Origin: Deltaproteobacteria bacterium
GTDB lineage: Bacteria; Desulfobacterota; Desulfofervidia; Desulfofervidales; DG-60
Assembly: GCA_021163945.1 (NCBI GenBank)
Contig: JAGGTC010000158.1
Coordinates: 1-7,911 of the forward strand
Length of the DNA stretch: 7,911 nt
Direction: 5' to 3'
Positions 1 to 6,653 of this stretch are shown here, one piece after another. The position numbers and the translations under genes are program-made. The notes beneath the pieces are model-generated. The model had not been told where the DNA came from. It worked only from the letters and a program-made list of their open reading frames with translations, and did no database searches. The first letter of the stretch is position 1, and each line of letters begins with the position of its first letter.

Positions 1-7
1 ACTTTAC

Positions 8-30
8 TTTGAGGGGCAGAGCCCCTCAAA
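8..30. repeat. Perfect 10-bp inverted repeat (hairpin 1)
   Basis: TTTGAGGGGC (8-17) and its exact reverse complement (21-30) are separated by only three bases, AGA. As RNA or single-stranded DNA this would be a very stable GC-rich hairpin. No T-run follows on either strand, so it is not a classical intrinsic terminator. Its core GGGGC-AGA-GCCCC closely resembles the core of the hairpin at 66-85 (GGGGC-AAA-GCCC), so the two may be related copies of one intergenic repeat. Confidence 0.75.
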
Positions 31-32
31 CT

Positions 33-61
33 CCCCAAAAAGATTTTTATTTCCTTTGGGG
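33..61. repeat. 7-bp inverted repeat with AT-rich loop (hairpin 2)
   Basis: CCCCAAA (33-39) pairs with TTTGGGG (55-61) around a 15-base AT-rich loop. It lies directly between hairpin 1 and hairpin 3, with two to four bases on each side. On its own it is a modest signal. Its interest is that bases 8-154 are almost completely occupied by successive stems. Confidence 0.5.
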
Positions 62-65
62 GATT

Positions 66-90
66 CAAAGGGGCAAAGCCCTTTGAGTTT
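66..90 (+). terminator. Hairpin 3, terminator-like on the plus strand
   Basis: CAAAGGG (66-72) pairs with CCCTTTG (79-85). An alternative register extends GGGGC against GCCC with a one-base bulge. The stem is followed by AGTTTT (86-91), giving the stem plus short T-run expected of an intrinsic terminator for a gene entering from the left of the window. The T-run is short and also forms the left arm of the next inverted repeat, so the call is tentative. Confidence 0.4.
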
Positions 91-154
91 TACGAAAACC
101 GCCTTGCCATTCATCCCCACCTACAAGGTGGGGCATTCTGGCGGTTTTCGTAAA
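89..154. repeat. Long 15-bp perfect inverted repeat enclosing a second hairpin; possible IS200/IS605-type end or bidirectional terminator
   Basis: The outer arms TTTACGAAAACCGCC (89-103) and GGCGGTTTTCGTAAA (140-154) are exact reverse complements. Inside, CCCCACC (115-121) pairs with GGTGGGG (127-133) around a TACAA loop. The inner sequence has the form CATTCATCCCC-stem-GGGG-CATTCT, which from memory resembles the subterminal palindrome next to tnpB in IS200/IS605-family elements. No transposase or tnpB is in the window, so this would be a solo or non-autonomous end, or the edge of an element lying to the left. Each outer arm carries four T after the GC block, so it could also stop transcription in both directions, including read-through from the minus-strand operon. 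Confidence 0.6.
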
Positions 155-160
155 TATAAC

Positions 161-189
161 TTGCAAAGAGGCCAAAATTGTGTTTTATT
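161..189 (+). promoter_or_regulatory. Weak candidate promoter for the Uma2 gene
   Basis: TTGCAA (161-166) and TTTATT (184-189) are 17 bases apart; each matches four of six consensus positions. A start near 196-197 would leave a leader of about 20 bases containing the ribosome binding site. No better pair was seen between the large inverted repeat and the gene. The call rests on spacing and hexamer match only. Confidence 0.25.
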
Positions 190-205
190 GACTATATGTT
201 TTAAA

Positions 206-212
206 AAGGAGG
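206..212 (+). promoter_or_regulatory. Ribosome binding site that decides the Uma2 start
   Basis: AAGGAGG (206-212) is a near-perfect Shine-Dalgarno sequence. It lies four bases before the ATG at 217 but only one base before the TTG at 214, so the ATG is the better start. This is the only strong Shine-Dalgarno sequence seen at any gene start in the window. Confidence 0.8.
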
Positions 213-216
213 ATTG

Positions 217-783
217 ATGAGGCTTGGTGTAGTAGCGCAAAAATATAGATTTAGCGTTAGCGATTATTATAAACTTGTTGAGGTAGGTATTCTATCAGAA
301 GATGATAGGGTTGAACTCATAAATGGGGAGATTATAGAGATGACACCAGTAGGGGCAAAACATGCATCTTGTATAAATAAATTGGCATTTTTATTCAATT
401 TGAAGTTACAGGGAAAGGCTCTCGTCAGTGTTCAAAATCCATTACACATTGACGAATATAATGAGCCACAGCCTGATATTATGCTTTTGAGATATAAAGA
501 AAATTTTTATTCAGATAGACACCCAATCCCTCAAGATGTCTTTTTACTTATAGAGGTTGCTGAATCCTCTATTGATTATGATAGAAAGGTAAAGCTTCCC
601 TTATATGTAAAGGCCGGTATCAGTGAGGTATGGATTATAAATTTAAATGAGAACTGTATAGAGATATACAGAGACCCATCTAAAGATGAATACCAGACCC
701 AGATAAAACTAAAAGGAGAACAAAGGTTTTCTCCTATTTCCTTTCCTAAGGTAACTTTATCAGTTACAGAAATAATTACTTAA
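217..783 (+). CDS. Uma2-family (DUF820) PD-(D/E)XK-type endonuclease
   Basis: The 188-residue protein matches the Uma2/DUF820 family, whose members have a restriction-endonuclease-like fold and largely unknown biological roles. Visible motifs (numbered from the ATG at 217) are VELINGEIIEM near 32-42, the QPDIM aspartate at about 87, the LLIEVAESS glutamate at about 113 followed by a D-x4-K stretch, and the Y-x-KAGI-x-EVWIINL block near 130-142. These are the conserved core, including the acidic and lysine residues of the nuclease site, so it looks intact and full length. The start is taken at ATG 217 rather than TTG 214 because of the AAGGAGG at 206-212. It is the only plus-strand gene here, lies next to the hairpin cluster, and runs tail to tail into prmC. 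The family spreads widely by transfer and duplication, so it may be accessory; no target or partner can be inferred. Confidence 0.88.
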   Translation: MRLGVVAQKYRFSVSDYYKLVEVGILSEDDRVELINGEIIEMTPVGAKHASCINKLAFLFNLKLQGKALVSVQNPLHIDEYNEPQPDIMLLRYKENFYSDRHPIPQDVFLLIEVAESSIDYDRKVKLPLYVKAGISEVWIINLNENCIEIYRDPSKDEYQTQIKLKGEQRFSPISFPKVTLSVTEIIT

Positions 784-1637
784 TCTTTTACCTTTAGTGC
801 AATTACCCTTACATGTCCAATGTAATCTTTAAAGAAGATGGGGGGGTCATAAGAATTGGGGATTAACCTCTCTATGTCTTTCTTTTGATCATAGCCAATC
901 TCCATAATAAGCCAACCGCCCTTTCTTATGTACCTTGGGCACTGATTGATCAAATAACTGATATATTTTAGTCCATCAGGGCCTCCATCTAAGGCATATC
1001 GTGGTTCATAGTCCTTTATCTCTGGGGCCAATTTATTCAATGTGGCCGTCCTTATATAGGGGGGATTGCTGACTATAAAGTGGAGGTATCCCTCTTTAAA
1101 GCAACCCAAATCCCTACTTTTTATCAAACCTATACTTACCTTATGTAACCTTGCATTTTGTTTGGCACACTCTAGTGCCTCCTTAGAGATGTCTGTAGCT
1201 ATTATATGGGCACCTATCAATTCTTTAGCTAGACAGATGGCAATTGCCCCGCACCCTGTGCCCCAATCCAAGATATAGGGTTGAGAGAAATGACCTCCCT
1301 TTATAATCTCTACAGCCACTTCCACCAATCTTTCTGTTTCAGGGCGGGGAATGAATGTAGCAGGAGTAACCTTGAATCTTAGCGAGAAAAACTCCTTTTC
1401 CCCTAAGATATAGGGAAGTGGTTCATGTGCCAAACGCCTTTTTAAAAGCACCTTAAAGGCACTTAATTCCTCTTGTTTTAAGGGTTTATCATAGTGTAAA
1501 TAGAGGTCAAGGCGGGAGCAATTTAAGGCAGAGGCCAAAAGTAACTCAGAGGTCAGTCTTGGTGCATCTATACCCCTTTTTTTAAGATATTCCGCACTCC
1601 ACTTTATCAGACGCTTAATGTCCCAAGACTTGTGCAT
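780..1637 (-). CDS. prmC: PrmC, release factor glutamine N5-methyltransferase
   Basis: This 285-residue cytoplasmic enzyme uses S-adenosylmethionine to methylate the glutamine of the GGQ motif in peptide chain release factors RF1 and RF2. An N-terminal helical domain (about 1-85) is followed by a Rossmann methyltransferase domain. FIPRPETE is at 95-102, the SAM-binding loop LDWGTGCGAIAI at 123-134, the acidic end of strand 2 in ATDIS at 147-151, the catalytic NPPY at 191-194, and YEPRYALDGGPDGL at 210-223. Length is normal. The ATG has no Shine-Dalgarno sequence but overlaps the stop of the upstream TPR gene by one base (TAATG), so translation is probably coupled. The gene is the last of the mfd operon. 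The usual partner prfA is not next to it here. Its stop overlaps the convergent Uma2 stop. Confidence 0.95.
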   Translation of the reverse strand: MHKSWDIKRLIKWSAEYLKKRGIDAPRLTSELLLASALNCSRLDLYLHYDKPLKQEELSAFKVLLKRRLAHEPLPYILGEKEFFSLRFKVTPATFIPRPETERLVEVAVEIIKGGHFSQPYILDWGTGCGAIAICLAKELIGAHIIATDISKEALECAKQNARLHKVSIGLIKSRDLGCFKEGYLHFIVSNPPYIRTATLNKLAPEIKDYEPRYALDGGPDGLKYISYLINQCPRYIRKGGWLIMEIGYDQKKDIERLIPNSYDPPIFFKDYIGHVRVIALKVKD

Positions 1638-3175
1638 TATTTGGATAACTCAAGTGGTTTCCACTCTTCTTTCACAATATGCCAACCACCCTCATTTTCC
1701 AGATAAAGGCACTTTTGCCCTTGGTCTTGATGTTTGTTATCTTTATAATCCTGTCTGAAACAAACTACTACAAGATTGCCCTTTTTGTTAAATCGAGGGT
1801 CTTTAATCTCTACCTTTATGTTAAAACGGGTAGAAAAGAGTAACTTTTTCCAGTCTAACCACTTTTTTAGATCTATTCCATTTGTATAAAATCTTTGGCT
1901 ATAACAGTCTGCATAGGTCTTAAAATCCCTATTTTCCCAGGCATGAGACCACTTTTTAATAAAGGCCATAATGTCTGGTGGAAGGATTGGCTTAAGGAGG
2001 GTCATATGTTTTCTTATTTGTTCTGCCACCTCTGGGCACAGGGCAATGACCTTATTGTACTCTGCCCTAGCCAATTCATATTTACCTAAGGCCTCATAGG
2101 CCAAGGCCAAACCATAATGAATTTGATAATCATTACTTAGGGTAAGGGCCTTCTTAAATTCAGATATTGCCAAGTCATACTTGCCCAGTTGATAATAAGT
2201 CAGTGCTAAATAGTGATGTCCATAGGCATTTTTTGGCATCAATGTTATTGCCTTTTTGAGGAGGGGTACTGCCTTTTCATATTTTTTTAAAAGATAATAA
2301 ATTTCGCCCAAACCATAGTAGGCCTCCTTTATTTGAGGGTCTAGGGCCAAGGCAATCTCGTAGGCCTGAGCGGCTTTTTCTATTTGCCCCTCAGCTCTTA
2401 AACCTTGGGCCTTGTTCATAAAAAAAGATGCCCCATATCTTTTGTCTAAACTAGCGGCCAAACGGTATTCTGAGATAGCCAGGTCAGTTTCTCCTTCCTC
2501 TTGATAGAGTTGACCCAACAAAAAATGGCTTGTACCGTTTTTTTTATTTACCTGCAATGCCCTCTTATATTCCTCTTTAATTGCCTTATCTTTAGGGCTT
2601 AATTTATAGAGCTCCTTATACTGAGTTATGGCATTTTCTATATAGATGCGGGCAAGGTTGAGATAGGCAATTTTATAATCAGGCTTTAAGGAAATAGCCT
2701 TTTTAAACTGTGCCTCTGCCAAATCATACCTGCCCAGTGTCCAATAAATCACCCCCAAGGTATTATAGGCCTTTTCTTGTTTTGGGTCTTGTTTAATTAC
2801 TATTCTTAGATGTGAAATGGCCTTATCATATTCTTTATTATCAATATAGGCCTTAATGAGATTGTAACGGGCAAGAAGGAAAGAGGGGTCAATAGAGAGG
2901 GCCTTTAACCACTGGGCCATTGCCTTATCCATATCCCCCATCTTTACATAGGCCATGCCCAAGTCATTATAGACATAAACAGCCTTAGGGTCTTGATTCA
3001 AGACCTCGTTAAAGATACTGATAGCCTCCTGATATTGGCCTTTATCCAAATAATCTAGCCCCTGTTGCCACCTCTTCTTTAAGATTGGACTGAGGGCATA
3101 GGCAAAAGTAGACAATATAAAATAAAGGAGAATACTGTAAATAAAAATACATTTAAATTTGGTTTGACAATGCAT
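1637..3175 (-). CDS. Exported TPR-repeat protein with C-terminal NTF2-like domain
   Basis: The 512-residue protein starts with a signal peptide: Lys6 and Lys8, a hydrophobic stretch at 9-24, and a likely cleavage after AYA (25-27). Tandem 34-residue TPR units follow at about 33-66, 67-100, 101-134, 135-168 and a partial one to 190. After a charged linker more run at about 213-246, 247-282, 283-316, 317-350 and 351-384. Residues about 401-505 form a different domain (WSHAWENRDFKTYADCYS, then VVVCFRQDY and GGWHIVKEEW). It resembles the NTF2/SnoaL-like domain found at the end of some deltaproteobacterial L,D-transpeptidase and TPR proteins. TPRs bind proteins, so a scaffold in the periplasm or on the envelope is likely; the exact role is unknown. 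The start overlaps the 3' end of mfd by 23 bases and the stop overlaps prmC, placing it mid-operon. No alternative start would keep the signal peptide. Confidence 0.88.
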   Translation of the reverse strand: MHCQTKFKCIFIYSILLYFILSTFAYALSPILKKRWQQGLDYLDKGQYQEAISIFNEVLNQDPKAVYVYNDLGMAYVKMGDMDKAMAQWLKALSIDPSFLLARYNLIKAYIDNKEYDKAISHLRIVIKQDPKQEKAYNTLGVIYWTLGRYDLAEAQFKKAISLKPDYKIAYLNLARIYIENAITQYKELYKLSPKDKAIKEEYKRALQVNKKNGTSHFLLGQLYQEEGETDLAISEYRLAASLDKRYGASFFMNKAQGLRAEGQIEKAAQAYEIALALDPQIKEAYYGLGEIYYLLKKYEKAVPLLKKAITLMPKNAYGHHYLALTYYQLGKYDLAISEFKKALTLSNDYQIHYGLALAYEALGKYELARAEYNKVIALCPEVAEQIRKHMTLLKPILPPDIMAFIKKWSHAWENRDFKTYADCYSQRFYTNGIDLKKWLDWKKLLFSTRFNIKVEIKDPRFNKKGNLVVVCFRQDYKDNKHQDQGQKCLYLENEGGWHIVKEEWKPLELSK

Positions 3176-6100
3176 CTATTACTCTTTGTGCCTTATTTAA
3201 TAGATCCCCCTCTTTTTTTAATGGTACAAGCAATTCTCCCTTGGGGGTAAATCGATAGCCTGGGTGTCCTCCTAAGAACCTAACAAAATCTCCACTATCT
3301 AAAATACTAGATTTATCAAAGACAAATCTTAATGCCCCATCACTTATATCTAATCTTTTTATATTAAAATGCCTCAGTGAGAGCTTTAACCTGATCAAAT
3401 TAATCAAATTTTCTAATGACTTTGGCAATGTTCCATAGCGGTCTCTAAATTCATCTACAATTTCAGCTAGTTCCTCTTCACTCTTTATCATAGAAAGTCG
3501 CTTGTATGCAACAAGGCGCCCCCCTTTATCTTTGATATAGTCCCTCGGAATATAGGCAGAAATAGGCAATTTTATCTCAGGCTCTATACCTTCTTCCATA
3601 GGTCTTCCTTTTAGTTCATAAATGGCCTTTTGCAATAACTCCAGATACATTTCATAGCCAACTGAGGCAATGTGGCCTGATTGGGCTGTCCCTAAAATGT
3701 TTCCTGCCCCCCTTATCTTTAGATCATACAGGGCAATCCGATAACCAGAAGAAAGCTCTGTATGTTCTAACAATGCCTTAAGCCTCCTCTGTGCCTCAGA
3801 GGTCAATAATTTTTTATGGGGGACAAGTAAGTAGGCATAGCCCTGTCTATCGCTCCTCCCCACCCTCCCTCTGAGGTGGTAAAGCTGGGAGAGACCAAAC
3901 ATATCAGCCCGATTGATAATGATAGTATTAACATTTGGGATGTCTAGGCCAGCCCCCACAATGTTGGTACAAAGCAAGACATCTATCTCCTTTCTCAAGA
4001 ATTTGAGCATTGTCTCTTCTAACAAAGTTTCCTTTAATCTCCCATGGGCAATGCCCAATCTGATATCCGGCATAAGCCTAGACAAAAACTTGGCCATCTT
4101 AGGGATTCCCTTTATATGTGGGTGTACAAAGAATACCTGTCCACCCCTCTCTATTTCCCTAAAGATTGCCTCCCGGATTAACAAAGGATTAAACCTAGAT
4201 AGGTAGGTCTTTACAGGGAGTCTATCGGGTGGTGGTGTCTCTATCAGGCTTAAGTCCCTGATGCCTAAGAGGGAGAGATAAAGTGTTCGGGGTATGGGGG
4301 TAGCACTTAGTGTAATCACATCTACCATTGTCTTTAACTGTTTTAGATATTCTTTTTGCTTGACGCCAAAGCGGTGCTCTTCATCAATAATTACTAGACC
4401 CAAATCCTTAAAGGCCACATCCTTCTGGAGGAGGCGATGGGTCCCAATAACAATGTCAATAAGCCCCTTTCTCAGTCCCTCCAATATCTCCATTTGTTCC
4501 CTTTTGGGGCGGAAGCGATTTAGACAGGCAATATTTATAGGGAAATCCTCAAGTCTTTTTTTAAATGTGAGATAGTGTTGTTCTGCCAAGATGGTAGTAG
4601 GGACTAGTACAGCTACCTGTTTTGCATCCAAGACGGCCTTAAAGGCAGCCCTAATGGCTATTTCTGTCTTTCCAAAACCTACATCCCCACAGATAAGCCT
4701 ATCCATGGGGTATGGCCTCATCATATCGGCCAATACCTCACTTATTGCCCTTTGTTGATCAGGGGTCTCTGTATAAGGAAAATTTAGTTCAAATGCATGA
4801 TATTCCTCATCAAGTGGTGAAAATGCATAGCCCTTTTGGGACATGCGTTTTGCATAGAGTTCTAACAGTTCCTTGGCAATCTTCTCTACTGCCCTCTTTA
4901 CACGTCTCTTTGTGCTGCGGAATGTCCCTGCCCCTAATTTATCTAAACTTGGTTCCTTTCCCTCTATCCCTATATATTTTTGGACCAAATTGAGTTTATC
5001 TATAGGTACATAAAGCTTATCTCCATCTTGATACTCTATAGACAAAAATTCATTTTCTAATCCACCTATATTCAGGCTTACCAAGCCGCGATATCTTCCA
5101 ATGCCATGTTCTATATGTACTAGATAATCCCCCTCTTTTAGGTCTTCAAAGGTACTTACTGCTAAGGTGGGTCTTTGAGGAGGTGTTAATTCCCTTCTAG
5201 GTATCTTGAGCTCATCCTCAGTTAGGACTACCAGTCCTTCTTCAGGCCATATAAAGCCCTCAGAAAGCCTACCATTATAGATAGTAATTCCCCGCTTTTC
5301 CTCTTTAAATGGTGGAATAGCCGATACAGGCTCAAATTGATACGATTTTAACAGACCCTCAAGATTTTTTTGCCTAAATGTGCCTTGGCAGACAATGCAA
5401 ATCCTTAAGCCTTGCCTAAGCCATGTCTCTATATACACCTTAAAATTTTTTATTACATCCTTTAGCTCTACATCTACAAAAGGGCTCTTTATAGAAAATG
5501 AGAAAGAATCTGGGGTATAGGTAGGCAATTCATCAATGTAGAGCAATTGATATTGGTTTAGGCGCTGTTTTATATCTTGATAGTCTAAATAGACAAAATC
5601 ATTTGGGAGATAAGGAAACTCTTTTAGATGATTGACTAATTTATTTTCTATCTCCTCTGCCAGATTAAAAATCCTTTCGGGCCTCCAGAGGAAAATTACT
5701 GTATCTTTGGGTATATAGTCAAAGACAGGGCTAGGGGGTGAGTCATAAAAGAGGGGGAAGAGGGACTCAATCCCTGGTTGATGGACAGGGGCCTCTAAGT
5801 ACCTCTTTAGATATCCCTTTTCTAAGATGTTTAATCTTTCCATCCTCTCTCTAGCCCTTTGAAAGGCCTTCTGACTTTTAGGGACAGGATTTACAGGGAT
5901 GATTATAAATTCATCCAGCATCACTTTAGAACGTTGACTAATAGGGTCAAAAAAACGGACAGATTCAATCCTGTCACCAAAGAATTCAAGCCTTAATGGC
6001 CTGTTATAAAGCGGTGGAAATATATCAATAATCCCCCCACGTACACTAAATTCACCCACACCCTCTACTAGATCTACACCTTGGTATCCAAAGAGGTGGA

Positions 6101-6554
6101 GGGTGGAGATGAAGCCCTCACGGTCAATTTCCTCACCTACCTGATATATCTCTGCCATTTTTGAAAGTTCTGATCTTGGTAAAAAATAAGAAAACAAAGA
6201 GCGGATAGGGGAAATTATTAATGGATGTTCTAAGTTTAACATAGCAAAAAGGGCAGAAAACTGTTCACTTAGGACTTGGGGCAGCGGCGAAAGGCCCTCA
6301 AATGGTAGAAATTCTTCACTAGGCAATGGAAAAATGCGTTTATTTAGGGCAGATGCATCGGGTGATTCTAGAAAAAATCTTAAATCAACTGACAACTGAT
6401 TTACCTCATGGATTGTAGGTACAATAACAAAGATAGGCCTTTTTAAAATATAATCTATCTTTGCCAAAAGATAGGCCAAGGCACTACATTTTAACCCTCC
6501 AATATGGACTCTTCTACCTTTATCTATGGCGTCTATAAGCCCTTCAACAGACAT
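3153..6554 (-). CDS. mfd: Mfd, transcription-repair coupling factor
   Basis: The 1133-residue ATP-dependent translocase removes RNA polymerase stalled at DNA damage and recruits UvrA. Near 167-205 lies the UvrB-homology block (GEFSVRGGIIDIFP, then RLEFFGDRIESVRFFD). At 474-528 is the RNA polymerase-interaction domain (YLVHIEHGIGRYRG, KLYVPIDKLNLVQKY). The superfamily 2 motor follows: Walker A GDVGFGKT at 623-630, IGTHRLLQ at 703-710, the Walker B box DEEH at 724-727, TLSATPIPRTL at 748-758, and motif VI QLYHLRGRVGRSDRQG at 890-905. A C-terminal TRCF domain extends from about 985. Length is close to the E. coli protein, and every motif looked for is present. The ATG at 6554 is the first possible start after an in-frame stop at 6582-6584; it has no Shine-Dalgarno sequence. 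It heads the operon mfd-TPR-prmC. Confidence 0.97.
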   Translation of the reverse strand: MSVEGLIDAIDKGRRVHIGGLKCSALAYLLAKIDYILKRPIFVIVPTIHEVNQLSVDLRFFLESPDASALNKRIFPLPSEEFLPFEGLSPLPQVLSEQFSALFAMLNLEHPLIISPIRSLFSYFLPRSELSKMAEIYQVGEEIDREGFISTLHLFGYQGVDLVEGVGEFSVRGGIIDIFPPLYNRPLRLEFFGDRIESVRFFDPISQRSKVMLDEFIIIPVNPVPKSQKAFQRARERMERLNILEKGYLKRYLEAPVHQPGIESLFPLFYDSPPSPVFDYIPKDTVIFLWRPERIFNLAEEIENKLVNHLKEFPYLPNDFVYLDYQDIKQRLNQYQLLYIDELPTYTPDSFSFSIKSPFVDVELKDVIKNFKVYIETWLRQGLRICIVCQGTFRQKNLEGLLKSYQFEPVSAIPPFKEEKRGITIYNGRLSEGFIWPEEGLVVLTEDELKIPRRELTPPQRPTLAVSTFEDLKEGDYLVHIEHGIGRYRGLVSLNIGGLENEFLSIEYQDGDKLYVPIDKLNLVQKYIGIEGKEPSLDKLGAGTFRSTKRRVKRAVEKIAKELLELYAKRMSQKGYAFSPLDEEYHAFELNFPYTETPDQQRAISEVLADMMRPYPMDRLICGDVGFGKTEIAIRAAFKAVLDAKQVAVLVPTTILAEQHYLTFKKRLEDFPINIACLNRFRPKREQMEILEGLRKGLIDIVIGTHRLLQKDVAFKDLGLVIIDEEHRFGVKQKEYLKQLKTMVDVITLSATPIPRTLYLSLLGIRDLSLIETPPPDRLPVKTYLSRFNPLLIREAIFREIERGGQVFFVHPHIKGIPKMAKFLSRLMPDIRLGIAHGRLKETLLEETMLKFLRKEIDVLLCTNIVGAGLDIPNVNTIIINRADMFGLSQLYHLRGRVGRSDRQGYAYLLVPHKKLLTSEAQRRLKALLEHTELSSGYRIALYDLKIRGAGNILGTAQSGHIASVGYEMYLELLQKAIYELKGRPMEEGIEPEIKLPISAYIPRDYIKDKGGRLVAYKRLSMIKSEEELAEIVDEFRDRYGTLPKSLENLINLIRLKLSLRHFNIKRLDISDGALRFVFDKSSILDSGDFVRFLGGHPGYRFTPKGELLVPLKKEGDLLNKAQRVIDALSNQI

Positions 6555-6562
6555 ACTTAAAA

Positions 6563-6591
6563 AATATATAGCCCTTTTGGCCTATCTTCAA
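6563..6591 (-). promoter_or_regulatory. Candidate mfd promoter giving a leaderless or near-leaderless mRNA
   Basis: Read on the minus strand, TTGAAG (6591-6586) and TATATT (6568-6563) are separated by exactly 17 bases. Only eight bases lie between the -10 box and the ATG, so transcription should begin at or within a couple of bases of the start codon. That fits the missing ribosome binding site. An imperfect palindrome (6569-6584) fills the spacer and might be an operator. Confidence 0.5.
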
Positions 6592-6653
6592 GATAAAATA
6601 CCTAGATTTAAATTGTCTTGAGATTTTTTAAATGAAGGGCCTTTTATGATTTT

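Noticed and set aside
751..767. Inverted repeat GTAACT-TTATC-AGTTAC at the end of the Uma2 gene as a terminator for prmC or Uma2
   Set aside because: The stem is only six AT-rich pairs, lies inside the coding region, and has no T-run after it on either strand.
1066..2089. Plus-strand open frames opposite prmC (1066-1278) and the TPR gene (1895-2089)
   Set aside because: No ribosome binding site or recognisable protein; both are shadows of conserved minus-strand genes.
1637..3175. Internal tandem DNA repeat in the TPR gene
   Set aside because: The periodicity is at protein level (34-residue TPR units). The DNA of the units has diverged, so there is no recent nucleotide duplication.
3913..4993. 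Three plus-strand open frames (3913-4206, 4294-4575, 4712-4993) opposite mfd
   Set aside because: They lie wholly antisense to well-conserved Mfd motor and RNA-polymerase-binding segments, resemble no family, and are expected by chance in a low-stop antisense frame.
6592..6653. Intrinsic terminator after the hydrolase gene
   Set aside because: The only palindrome (AAGG-C-CCTT on the minus strand) has too short a loop, and no T-run follows, so read-through into mfd is possible.
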